A DNA stretch of 64,000 nucleotides, from positions 329,179-393,178 of the forward strand of contig NW_027478900.1 of the NCBI RefSeq assembly GCF_051014685.1, given 5' to 3'. Every line of letters begins with the position of its first letter. Position 1 is the stretch's first letter. The position numbers and the translations under genes were made by a program. This DNA comes from Ptiloglossa arizonensis (taxonomy: Eukaryota > Arthropoda > Insecta > Hymenoptera > Colletidae). The notes under the pieces were generated by a model that worked only from the letters and a program-made list of their open reading frames with translations, was not told the DNA's origin and did not search any database. Of this stretch, positions 26,901 to 39,100 are shown piece by piece.

Positions 26901-29900
26901 TTCCCCTAGGCCGTTCTAGTTATTCGTTTCAAGCATCAGAACTGCGCAAATTTTGAGTTTCTCAAGCGTTTCTTACATCCAAACTGCCATATCTCGCGAA
27001 CGGATTGACCAATCCGCAAAATTTCTGTTGCATCTGAAAGTAGAAACTCGCCCGATTACATCGGTATGCGCACTTTTCCCCTAGGCCGTTCTAGTTATTC
27101 GTTTCAAGCATCAGAACTGCGCAAATTTTGAGTTTCTCAAGCGTTTCTTACATCCAAACTGCCATATCCCGCGAACAGATTGACCAATCCGCAAAATTTC
27201 TGTTGCATCTGAAAATAGAAACTCGCCCGATTACAACGGTATGTGTAGTTTTCCCCTAGGCCGTTCCAGTTATTCGTTTCGAGCATCAGAACTGCGAAAA
27301 TTTTGAATTTCTCAAGTGTTTCTTACATCCAAACTGACATATCTCGCGAACGGATTGACCAATCCGCAAAATTTCTGTTGCATCTGAAAGTAGAAACTCG
27401 CCCGATTACAACGGTATGTTTAGTTTTTCCCTAGGCCGTTCCAGTTATTCGTTTCGAGCATCAGAACTGCGAAAATTTTGAATTTCTCAAGCGTTTCTTA
27501 CATCTAAACTGCCATATCACGCGAACGGATTGACCGATCCGCAAAATTTCTGTTGCATCTGAAAGTAGAAACTCGCCCGATTACAACGGTAGGTGTAGTT
27601 TTCCCCTAGGCCGTTCTAGTTATTCGTTTCAAGCATCAGAACTGAGAAAATTTTGAGTTTCTCAAGCGTTTCTTATATCCAAACTGCCATATCTCGCGGA
27701 CGGATTGACCAATCCGCAAAATTTCTGTTGCATCTGAAAGTAGATACTCGCCCGATTACAACGGTATGCGCACTTTTCCCCTAGGCCGTTCTAGTTATTC
27801 GTTTCAAGCATCAGAACTGAGAAAATTTTGAGTTTCTCAATCGTTTCTTATATCCAAACTGCCATATCTCGCGAACGGATTGACCAATCCGCAAAATTTC
27901 TGTTGCATCTGAAAGTAGAAACTCGCCCGATTACATCGGTATGCGCACTTTTCCCCTAGGCCGTTCTAGTTATTCGTTTCAAGCATCAGAACTGTGCAAA
28001 TTTTGAGTTTATCAAGCGTTTCTTACATCCAAACTGCCATATCCCGCGAACAGATTGACCAATCCGCAAAATTTCTGTTGCATCTGAAAATAGAAACTCG
28101 CCCGATTACAACGGTATGTGTAGTTTTCCCCTAGGCCGTTCCAGTTATTCGTTTCGAGCATCAGAACTGCGAAAATTTTGAATTTCTCAAGTGTTTCTTA
28201 CATCCAAACTGACATATCTCGCGAACGGATTGACCAATCCGCAAAATTTCTGTTGCATCTGAAAGTAGAAACTCGCCCGATTACAACGGTATGTTTAGTT
28301 TTTCCCTAGGCCGTTCCAGTTATTCGTTTCGAGCATCAGAACTGCGAAAATTTTGAATTTCTCAAGCGTTTCTTACATCTAAACTGCCATATCACGCGAA
28401 CGGATTGACCGATCCGCAAAATTTCTGTTGCATCTGAAAGTAGAAACTCGCCCGATTACAACGGTAGGTGTAGTTTTCCCCTAGGCCGTTCTAGTTATTC
28501 GTTTCAAGCATCAGAACTGAGAAAATTTTGAGTTTCTCAAGCGTTTCTTATATCCAAACTGCCATATCTCGCGAACGGATTGACCAATCCGCAAAATTTC
28601 TGTTGCATCTGAAAGTAGAAACTCGCCCGATTACAACGGTATGCGCGCTTTTCCCCTAGGCCGTTCTAGTTATTCGTGTCGAGCATCAGAACTGCGAAAA
28701 TTTTGAGTTTCTCAAGCGTTTCTTACCTCCAAACTGCCATATCTCGCGAACGGATTGACCAATCCGCAAAATTTCTGTTGCATCTGAAAGTAGAGACTCG
28801 CCCGATTACAACGGTATGTGTAGTTTTCCCCTAGGCCGTTCCAGTTATTCGTTTCGAGCATCAGAACTGCGAAAATTTTGAGTTTCTCAAGCGTTTCTTA
28901 CATCCAAACTGCCATATCTCGCGAACGGATTGACCGATCCGCAAAATTTCTGTTTCATCTGAAAGTAGAAACTCGCCCGATTACAATGGTATGCGCACTT
29001 TTCCCCTAGGCCGTTCTAGTTATTCTTTTCAAGCATCAGAACTGCGCAAATTTTGAGGTTCTCAAGCGTTTCTTACATCTAAACTGCCATATCACGCGAA
29101 CGGATTGACCGATCCGCAAAATTTCTGTTGCATCTGAAAGCAGAAACTCGCCCGATTACAACGGTATGCGCACTTTTGCCCTAGGCCGTGCTAGTTATTC
29201 GTTTCAAGCATCAGAACTGAGAAAATTTTGAGTTTCTCAATCGTTTCTTATATCCAAACTGCCATATCTCGCGAACGGATTGACCAATCCGCAAAATTTC
29301 TGTTGCATCTGAAAGTAGAGACTCGCCCGATTACAACGGTATGTGTAGTTTTCCCCTAGGCCGTTCCAGTTATTCGTTTCGAGCATCAGAACTGCGAAAA
29401 TTTTGAGTTTCTCAAGCGTTTCTTACATCCAAACTGCCATATCTCGCGAACGGATTGACCGATCCGCAAAATTTCTGTTTCATCTGAAAGTAGAAACTCG
29501 CCCGATTACAATGGTATGCGCACTTTTCCCCTAGGCCGTTCTAGTTATTCTTTTCAAGCATCAGAACTGCGCAAATTTTGAGGTTCTCAAGCGTTTCTTA
29601 CCTCCAAACTGCCATATCTCGCGAACGGATTGACCAATCCGCAAAATTTCTGTTGCATCTGAAAGTAGAGACACGCCCGATTACAACGGTATGTGTAGTT
29701 TTCCCCTAGGCCGTTCCAGTTATTCGTTTCGAGCATCAGTAATGCGAAAATTTTGAATTTCTCAAGCGTTTCTTTCATCCAAACTGCCATATCTCGCGAA
29801 CGGATTGACCAATTCGCAAAATTTCTGTTGCATCTGAAAGTAGAGACTCGCCCGATTACAACGGTATGTGTAGTTTTCCCCTAGGCCGTTCCAGTTATTC

Positions 29901-30030
29901 GTTTCGAGCATCAGAACTGCGAAAATTTTGAATTTCTCAAGCGTTTCTTACATCTAAACTGCCATATCACGCGAACGGATTGACCGATCCGCAAAATTTC
30001 TGTTGCATCTGAAAGTAGAAACTCGCCCGA
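23936..30030 (+). repeat. 4,724-bp period: block at 23.9-25.3 kb repeated at 28.7-30.0 kb
   Basis: About 23,936-25,306 recurs at about 28,660-30,030 (offset 4,724 bp, 27 x 175 minus 1). Shared rare features are ttcgtgtcgagc (23,951 and 28,675), tttcatctgaaag with acaatggtatgc, acttttgccctagg, and agcatcagtaatgcg with gtttctttcatcc. The spurious 67-codon minus-strand frames at 24,863-25,066 and 29,587-29,790 are simply these two copies; a third partial copy follows 875 bp later at 30,462-30,665. Confidence 0.82.
25339..28600 (+). repeat. Third, displaced copy of the 17.3-23.7 kb block
   Basis: Bases about 25,339-28,600 match about 20,440-23,700 with an offset of 4,899 bp (28 x 175 minus 1). 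The rare gcgcatatttt variant falls at 26,069, exactly 4,899 bp after 21,170. The tatgtttagttttt, aactgacat and tctcaatcg monomers follow in the same order. The copy is separated from its source by the unrelated block at about 23.9-25.3 kb, so this was not a simple adjacent duplication. Confidence 0.83.
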
Positions 30031-30325
30031 TTACAACGGTATGCGCACTTTTCCCCTAGGCCGTTCTAGTTATTCGTTTCAAGCATCAGAACTGAGAAAA
30101 TTTTGAGTTTCTCAAGCGTTTCTTATATCCCAACTGCCATATCTCGCGAACGGATTGACCAATCCGCAAAATTTCTGTTGCATCTGAAAGTAGAAACTCG
30201 CCCGATTACATCGGTATGCGCACTTTTCCCCTAGGCCGTTCTAGTTATTCGTTTCAAGCATCAGAACTGCGCAAATTTTGAGTTTCTCAAGCGTTTCTTA
30301 CCTCCAAACTGCCATATCTCGCGAA

Positions 30326-30341
30326 CGGATTGATCAATCCG
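30326..30341. repeat. Perfect 16-bp palindrome variant of the dyad
   Basis: Here the spacer is at instead of ac, giving cggattgatcaatccg, which equals its own reverse complement. The same form occurs at 31,375-31,390 and 32,250-32,265, and in the inverted arm at 52,988-53,003, 56,487-56,502 and 57,712-57,727. It always lies in the monomer that precedes the ttcgtgtcgagc variant, so it is inherited with a higher-order block and did not arise independently each time. Confidence 0.8.
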
Positions 30342-33150
30342 CAAAATTTCTGTTGCATCTGAAAGTAGAAACTCACCCGATTACAACGGTATGCGCGCTT
30401 TTCCCCTAGGCCGTTCTAGTTATTCGTGTCGAGCATCAGAACTGCGAAAATTTTGAGTTTCTCAAGCGTTTCTTACCTCCAAACTGCCATATCTCGCGAA
30501 CGGATTGACCAATCCGCAAAATTTCTGTTGCATCTGAAAGTAGAGACTCGCCCGATTACAACGGTATGTGTAGTTTTCCCCTAGGCCGTTCCAGTTATTC
30601 GTTTCGAGCATCAGTAATGCGAAAATTTTGAATTTCTCAAGCGTTTCTTTCATCCAAACTGCCATATCTCGCGAACGGATTGACCAATTCGCAAAATTTC
30701 TGTTGCATCTGAAAGTAGAGACTCGCCCGATTACAACGGTATGTGTAGTTTTCCCCTAGGCCGTTCCAGTTATTCGTTTCGAGCATCAGAACTGCGAAAA
30801 TTTTGAATTTCTCAAGCGTTTCTTACATCTAAACTGCCATATCACGCGAACGGATTGACCGATCCGCAAAATTGCTGTTGCATCTGAAAGTAGAAACTCG
30901 CCCGATTACAACGGTATGCGCACTTTTCCCCTAGGCCGTTCTAGTTATTCGTTTCAAGCATCAGAACTGAGAAAATTTTGAGTTTCTCAAGCGTTTCTTA
31001 TATCCCAACTGCCATATCTCGCGAACGGATTGACCAATCCGCAAAATTTCTGTTGCATCTGAAAGTAGAAACTCGCCCGATTACAACGGTAAGCGCACTT
31101 TTCCCCTAGGCCGTTCTAGTTATTCGTTTCAAGCATCAGAACTGCCAAATTTTGAGTTTCTCAAGCGTTTCTTACCTGCAAACTGCCATATCTCGCGAAC
31201 GGATTGACCAATCCGCAAAATTTCTGTTGCATCTGAAAGTAGAAACTCGCCCGATTACATCGGTATGCGCACTTTTCCCCTAGGCCGTTCTAGTTATTCG
31301 TTTCAAGCATCAGAACTGCGCAAATTTTGAGTTTCTCAAGCGTTTCTTACCTCCAAACTGCCATATCTCGCGAACGGATTGATCAATCCGCAAAATTTCT
31401 GTTGCATCTGAAAGTAGAAACTCACCCGATTACAACGGTATGCGCGCTTTTCCCCTAGGCCGTTCTAGTTATTCGTGTCGAGCATCAGAACTGCGAAAAT
31501 TTTGAGTTTCTCAAGCGTTTCTTACCTCCAAACTGCCATATCTCGCGAACGGATTGACCAATCCGCAAAATTTCTGTTGCATCTGAAAGTAGAGACTCGC
31601 CCGATTACAACGGTATGTGTAGTTTTCCCCTAGGCCGTTCCAGTTATTCGTTTCGAGCATCAGAACTGCGAAAATTTTGAGTTTCTCAAGCGTTTCTTAC
31701 ATCCAAACTGCCATATCTCGCGAACGGATTGACCGATCCGCAAAATTTCTGTTTCATCTGAAAGTAGAAACTCGCCCGATTACAATGGTATGCGCACTTT
31801 TCCCCTAGGCCGTTCTAGTTATTCTTTTCAAGCATCAGAACTGCGCAAATTTTGAGGTTCTCAAGCGTTTCTTACATCTAAACTGCCATATCACGCGAAC
31901 GGATTGACCGATCCGCAAAATTTCTGTTGCATCTGAAAGCAGAAACTCGCCCGATTACAACGGTATGCGCACTTTTGCCCTAGGCCGTTCTAGTTATTCG
32001 TTTCAAGCATCAGAACTGAGAAAATTTTGAGTTTCTCAATCGTTTCTTATATCCAAACTGCCATATCTCGCGAACGGATTGACCAATCCGCAAAATTTCT
32101 GTTGCATCTGAAAGTAGAAACTCGCCCGATTACATCGGTATGCGCACTTTTCCCCTAGGCCGTTCTAGTTATTCGTTTCAAGCATCAGAACTGCGCAAAT
32201 TTTGAGTTTCTCAAGCGTTTCTTACCTCCAAACTGCCATATCTCGCGAACGGATTGATCAATCCGCAAAATTTCTGTTGCATCTGAAAGTAGAAACTCGC
32301 CCGATTACAACGGTATGCGCGCTTTTCCCCTAGGCCGTTCTAGTTATTCGTGTCGAGCATCAGAACTGCGAAAATTTTGAGTTTCTCAAGCGTTTCTTAC
32401 CTCCAAACTGCCATATCTCGCGAACGGATTGACCAATCCGCAAAATTTCTGTTGCATCTGAAAGTAGAGACTCGCCCGATTACAACGGTATGTGTAGTTT
32501 TCCCCTAGGCCGTTCCAGTTATTCGTTTCGAGCATCAGAACTGCGAAAATTTTGAGTTTCTCAAGCGTTTCTTACATCCAAACTGCCATATCTCGCGAAC
32601 GGATTGACCGATCCGCAAAATTTCTGTTTCATCTGAAAGTAGAAACTCGCCCGATTGCAATGGTATGCGCACTTTTCCCCTAGGCCGGTCTAGTTATTCT
32701 TTTCAAGCATCAGAACTGCGCAAATTTTGAGGTTCTCAAGCGTTTCTTACATCTAAACTGCCATATCACGCGAACGGATTGACCGATCCGCAAAATTTCT
32801 GTTGCATCTGAAAGCAGAAACTCGCCCGATTACAACGGTATGCGCACTTTTGCCCTAGGCCGTTCTAGTTATTCGTTTCAAGCATCAGAACTGAGAAAAT
32901 TTTGAGTTTCTCAATCGTTTCTTATATCCAAACTGCCATATCTCGCGAACGGATTGACCAATCCGCAAAATTTCTGTTGCATCTGAAAGTAGAAACTCGC
33001 CCGATTACATCGGTGTGCGCACTTTTCCCCTAGGCCGTTCTAGTTATTCGTTTCAAGCATCAGAACTGCGCAAATTTTGAGTTTATCAAGCGTTTCTTAC
33101 ATCCAAACTGCCATATCCCGCGAACAGATTGACCAATCCGCAAAATTTCT

Positions 33151-36100
33151 GTTATCTGAAAATAGAAACTCGCCCAGATTACAACGGTATGTGTAGTTTT
33201 CCCCTAGGCCGTTCCAGTTATTCGTTTCGAGCATCAGAACTGCGAAAATTTTGAATTTCTCAAGTGTTTCTTACATCCAAACTGACATATCTCGCGAACG
33301 GATTGACCAATCCGCAAAATTTCTGTTGCATCTGAAAGTAGAAACTCGCCCGATTACAACGGTATGTTTAGTTTTTCCTAGGCCGTTTCCAGTTATTCGT
33401 TTCGAGCATCAGAACTGCGAAAATTTTGAATTTCTCAAGCGTTTCTTACATCTAAACTGCCATATCACGCGAACGGATTGACCGATCCGCAAAATTTCTG
33501 TTGCATCTGAAAGTAGAAACTCGCCCGATTACAACGGTAGGTGTAGTTTTCCCCTAGGCCGTTCTAGTTATTCGTTTCAAGCATCAGAACTGAGAAAATT
33601 TTGAGTTTCTCAAGCGTTTCTTATATCCAAACTGCCATATCTCGCGAACGGATTGACCAATCCGCAAAATTTCTGATGCATCTGAAAGTAGATACTCGCC
33701 CGATTACAACGGTATGCGCACTTTTCCCCTAGCCCGTTCTAGTTATTCGTTTCAAGCATCAGAACTTGCGCAAAATTTGAGTTTCTCAGGCGTTTCTTAC
33801 CTACAAACTGCCATATCTCGCGAACGGATTGACCAATCCGCAAAATTTCTGTTGCATCTGAAAGTAGAAACTCGCCCGATTACAACGGTATGCGCACTTT
33901 TCCCCTAGGCCGTTCTAGTTAACATTTCAAGCATCAGAACTGCGCAAATTTTGAGTTTCTCAAGCGTTTCTTACATCCAAACTGCCATATCCCGCGAACA
34001 GATTGACCAATCCGCAAAATTTCTGTTGCATCTGAAAGTAGAAACACGCCCGATTACAACGGTAGGTGTAGTTTTCCCCCTAGGCCGTTCTAGTTATTCG
34101 TTTCAAGCATCAGAACTGCGCAAATTTTGAGTTTCTCAAGTGTTTCTTACCTCCAAACTGTCATATCTCGCGAACGGATTGAACAATCCGCAAAATTTCT
34201 GTTGCATCTGAAAGTAGAAACTCGCCCGATTACAACGTTATGCGCACTTTTCCTCTAGGCCGTTCTAGTTATTCGTTTCAAGCATCAGAACTGCGAAAAT
34301 TTTGAGTTTCTCAAGCGTTTCTTATATCCAAACTGCCATATCTCGCGAACGGATTGACCGATCCGCAAAAATTTCTGTTGCATCTGAAAGTAGAAACTCC
34401 GCCCGATTACAACGGTATGCGCACTTTTCCCTAGGCCGTTCTAGTTATTCGTTTCAAGCATCAGAACTGCGAAAATTTTGAGTTTCTCAAGCGTTTTCTT
34501 ACATCCAACTGCCATATCTCGCGAACGGATTGACCAATCCGCAAAATTTCTGTTGCATCTGAAAGTAGAAACTCGCCGATTACAACGGTATGCGCACTTT
34601 TCCCCTAGGGCCGTTCGAGTTATTCGTTTCGAGCATCAGAACTGCGAAAATTTTGAGTTTCTCAAGCGTTTCTTACCTCCAAACTGCCATATCTCGCGAA
34701 CGGATTGATCAATCCGCAAAATTTCTGTTGCATCTGAAAGTAGAAACTCGCCGATTACAACGGTATGCGCGCTTTTCCCTAGGCCGTTCTAGTTATTCGT
34801 TTCGAGCATCAGAACTGCTCAAATTATGAGTTTCTCAAGCGTTTCTTACATCCAAACTGCCATATCTCGCGAAGGATTGACCAATCCGCAAAATTTCTGT
34901 TGCATCTGAAAGTAGAATCTCGCCCGATTACAACGGTATGCGTACTTTTTCCCCTAGGCCGTTCAAGTTACTCGTTTCGGAGCATCAGAACTGCGAAAAT
35001 TTTGAGTTTCTCAAGCGTTTCTTACCTCCAAACTGCCATATCTCGCGAACGGATTGATCAATCCGCAAAATTTCTGTTGCATCTGAAAGTAGAAACTCGC
35101 CCGATTACAACGGTATGCGCGCTTTTCCCCTAGGCCGTTCTAGTTATTCGTGTCGAGCATCAGAACTGCGAAAATTTTGAGTTTCTCAAGCGTTTCTTAC
35201 CTCCAAACTGCCATATATCGCGAACGGATTGACCAATCCGCAAAATTTCTGTTGCATCTGAAGTAGAGACTCGCCCGATTACAACGGTATGTGTAGTTTT
35301 CCCCTAGGCCGTTCCAGTTATTCGTTTCGAGCATCAGAACTGCGAAAATTTTGAGTTTCTCAAGCGTTTCTTACATCCAAACTGCCATATCTCGCGAACG
35401 GATTGACCGATCCGCAAAATTTCTGTTGCATCTGAAAGTAGAAACTCGCCCGATTACAACGGTATGCGCGCTTTTCCCCCTAGGCCGTTCTAGTTATTCG
35501 TGTCGAGCATCAGAACTGCGAAAATTTTGAGTTTCTCAAGCGTTTCTTACCTCCAAACTGCCATATCACGCGAACGGATTGACCGATCCGCAAAATTTCT
35601 GTTGCATCTGAAAGCAGAAACTCGCCCGATTACAACGGTATGCGCACTTTTGCCCTAGGCCGTTCTAGTTATTCTTTTCAAGCATCAGAACTGCGCAAAT
35701 TTTGAGGTTCTCAAGCGTTTCTTACCTCCAAACTGCCATATCTCGCGAACGGATTGACCAATCCGCAAAATTTCTGTTGCATCTGAAAGTAGAGACACGC
35801 CCGATTACAACGGTATGTGTAGTTTTCCCCTAGGCCGTTCCAGTTATTCGTTTCGAGCATCAGTACTGCGAAAATTTTGAATTTCTCAAGCGTTTCTTTC
35901 ATCCAAACTGCCATATCTCGCGAACGGATTGACCAATTCGCAAAATTTCTGTTGCATCTGAAAGTAGAGACTCGCCCGATTACAACGGTATGTGTAGTTT
36001 TCCCCTAGGCCGTTCCAGTTATTCGTTTCAAGCATCAGAACTGAGAAAATTTTGAGTTTCTCAAGCGTTTCTTATTTCCAAACTGCCATATCTCGCCGAA

Positions 36101-39100
36101 CGGATTGACCAATCCGCAAAATTTCTGTTGCATCTGAAAGTAGAAACTCGCCGATTACAACGGTATGCGCACTTTTTCCCTAGGCCGTTCTAGTTATTCG
36201 TTTCAAGCATCAGAACTGCCAATTTTGAGTTTCTCAAGCGTTTTCTTACCTCCAAACTGCCATATCTCGCGAACGGATTGACCAATCCGCAAAATTTCTG
36301 TTGCATCTGAAAGTAGAAACTCGCCCGATTACATCGGTATGCGCACTTTTCCCCTAGGCCGTTCTAGTTATTCGTTTCAAGCATCAGAACTGCGCAAATT
36401 TTGAGTTTTCTCAAGCGTTTCTTACATCCAAACTGCCATATCCGCAGAACAGATTGACCAATCCGCAAAATTTCTGTTGCATCTGAAAATAGAAACTCGC
36501 CCGATTACAACGGTAGGTGTAGTTTCCCTTAGGCCGTTCTAGTTATTCGTTTCAAGCATCAGAACTGCGCAAATTTTGAGTTTCTCAAGCGTTTCTTACC
36601 TCCAAACTGCCATATCTCGCGAACGGATTGACCAATCCGCAAGATTTCTGTTGCATCTGAAAGTAGAGACTCGCCCGATTACAACGGTATGTGTAGTTTT
36701 CCCCTAGGGCACCGTTCTAGTTATTCGTTTCAAGCATCAGAACTGAGAAAATTTTTGAGTTTCTCAAGCGTTTCTTATATCCAAACTGCCATATCTCGCG
36801 AACGGATTGACCAATCCACAAAATTTCTGTTGCATCTGAAAGTAGAAACTCGCCCGATTACAACGGTATGCGCACTTTTCCCCTAGGCCGTTCTAGATAT
36901 TCGTTTCAAGCATCAGAACTGCGCAAATTTTGTGTTTCTCAAGCGTTTCTTACCTCCAAACTGCCATATCTCGCGAACGGATTGACCAATCCGCAAAATT
37001 TCTGTTGCATCTGAAAGTAGAAACTCGCCCGATTACATCGGTATGCGCACTTTTCCCCTAGGCCGTTCTAGTTATTCGTTTCAAGCATCAGAACTGCGCA
37101 AATTTTGAGTTTCTCAAGCGTTTCTTACATCCAAACTGCCATATCCCGCGAACAGATTGACCAATCCGCAAAATTTCTGTTGCATCTGAAAATAGAAACT
37201 CGCCCGATTACAACGGTAGGTGTAGTTTTCCCCCTAGGCCGTTCTAGTTATTCGTTTCAAGCATCAGAACTGCGCAAATTTTGAGGTCTCAAGCGTTTCT
37301 TTCCTCAAATTGCCATTTCTCGCGAACGGATTGACCAATCCGCAAAATTTCTGTTGCATCTGAATGTAGAGACACGCCCGATTACAACGGTATGTGTAGT
37401 TTTCCCCTAGGCCGTTCCAGTTATTCGTTTCGAGCAACAGAACTGCGAAAATTTTGAATTTCTCCAGCGTTTCTTACATCCAAACTGCCATATCTCGCGA
37501 ACGGATTGACCAATCGCAAAATTTCTGTTGCATCTGAAAGTAGAAACTCGCCCGATTACAACGGTATGCGCACTTTTCCCCTAGGCCGTTCTAGTTATTC
37601 GTTTCAAGCATCAGAACTGCGAAAATTTTGAGTTTCTCAAGCGTTCTTCTTACCTCCAAACTGCCATATCTCGCGAACGGATTGACCAATCCGCAAAATT
37701 TCTGTTGCATCTGAAAGTAGAAACTCGCACGATTACAATGGTATGCGCACTTTTCCCCTAGGCCGTTCTGGTTATTCTTTTCAAGCATCAGAACTGCGCA
37801 AATTTTGAGGTTCTCAAGCGTTTCTTACCTCCAAACTGCCATATCTCGCGAACGGATTGACCAATCGCAAAATTTCTGTTGCATCTGAAAGTAGAGACAC
37901 GCCCGATTACAACGGTATGTGTAGTTTTCCCCTAGGCCGTCCCAGTTATTCGTTTCGAGCATCAGAACTGCGAAAATTTTGAATTTCTCAAGCGTCTCTT
38001 ACATCCAAACTGCCCATATCTCGCGAACGGATTGACCAATCCGCAAAATTTCTGTTGCATCTGAAAGTAGAAACTCGCCCGATTACAACGGTATGCGCAC
38101 TTTTCCCCTAGGCCGTTCTAGTTATTCGTTTCAAGCATCAGAACTGCGCAAATTTTGAGCTTCTCAGCGTTTCTTACATCCAAACTGCCATATCTCGCGA
38201 ACGGATTGACCAATCCGCAAAATTTCTGTTGCATCTGAAAGTAGAAACTCGCCCGATTACAAGGGTATGCGCACTTTTCCCCTAGGCCGTTCTAGTTATT
38301 CTTTTCAAGCATCAGAACTGCGCAAATTTTGAGTTTCTCAAGCGTTTCTTACCTCCAAACTGCCATAACTCGCGAACGGATTGACCAATTCGCAAAATTT
38401 CTGTTGCTCTGAAAGTAGAGACTCGCCCGATTACAGCGGTATGTGTAGTTTTCCCCTAGGCCGTTCCAGTTATTCGTTTCGAGCATCAGAACTGCGAAAA
38501 TTTTGAATTTCTCAAGCGTTTCTTACATCTAAACTGCCATATCACGCGAACGGATGACCGATCCGCAAAATTTCTGTTGCATCTGAAAGTAGAAACTCGC
38601 CCGATTACAACGGTATGCGCACTTTTCCCCTAGGCCGTTCTAGTTATTCGTTTCAAGCATCAGAACTGAGAAAATTTTGAGTTTCTCAAGCGTTTCTTAT
38701 ATCCAAACTGCCATATCTCGCGAACGGATTGACCAATCCGCAAAATTTCTGTTGCATCTGAAAGTAGAAACTCGCCGATTACAACGGTATGCGCACTTTT
38801 CCCCTAGGCCGTTCTAGTTATTCTTTTCAAGCATCAGAACTGCGCAAATTTTGAGGTTCTCAAGCGTTTCTTACTTCCAAACTGCCATATCTCGCGAACG
38901 ATTGACCAATCCGCAAAATTTCTGTTGCATCTGAAAGTAGAGACACGCCCGATTACAACGGTATGTGTAGTTTTCCCCTAGGCCGTTCTAGTTATTCGTT
39001 TCAAGCATCAGAACTGCGCAAATTTTGAGTTTCTCAAGCGTTTCTTACCTCCAAACTGCCATATCTCGCGAACGGATTGACCAATCCGCAAAATTTCTGT

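Larger units (their letters stand above)
1..33150 (+). repeat. Tandem satellite array, 175-bp monomer, forward, indel-clean section
   Basis: About 189 head-to-tail monomers. Phased on the motif aactgcgcaaatttt, successive monomers begin at 1, 176, 351, 526, 701, 876 and 1051, so the period is exactly 175 bp. The usual exception is a 174-bp class with gccaaatttt in place of gcgcaaatttt (for example near 2,625, 4,200, 6,298, 7,348 and 9,446). Differences between monomers are confined mostly to about a dozen recurring sites: the start of the monomer (gcgc, gcga, gaga, gcca), ttacctcc/ttacatcc/ttatatcc/ttacatct, atctcgcg/atcacgcg/atcccgcg, aatccgc/aattcgc/gatccgc, gaaact/gagact, the cggtatgcgcac class, and ttctag/ttccag. 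These combine into a limited set of monomer types that recur in fixed order, which is the mark of a higher-order satellite. The section contains no gene; stop codons and a period not divisible by three break all frames. Function is unknown; centromeric or other heterochromatic DNA is an inference from length and organisation only. Confidence 0.97.
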
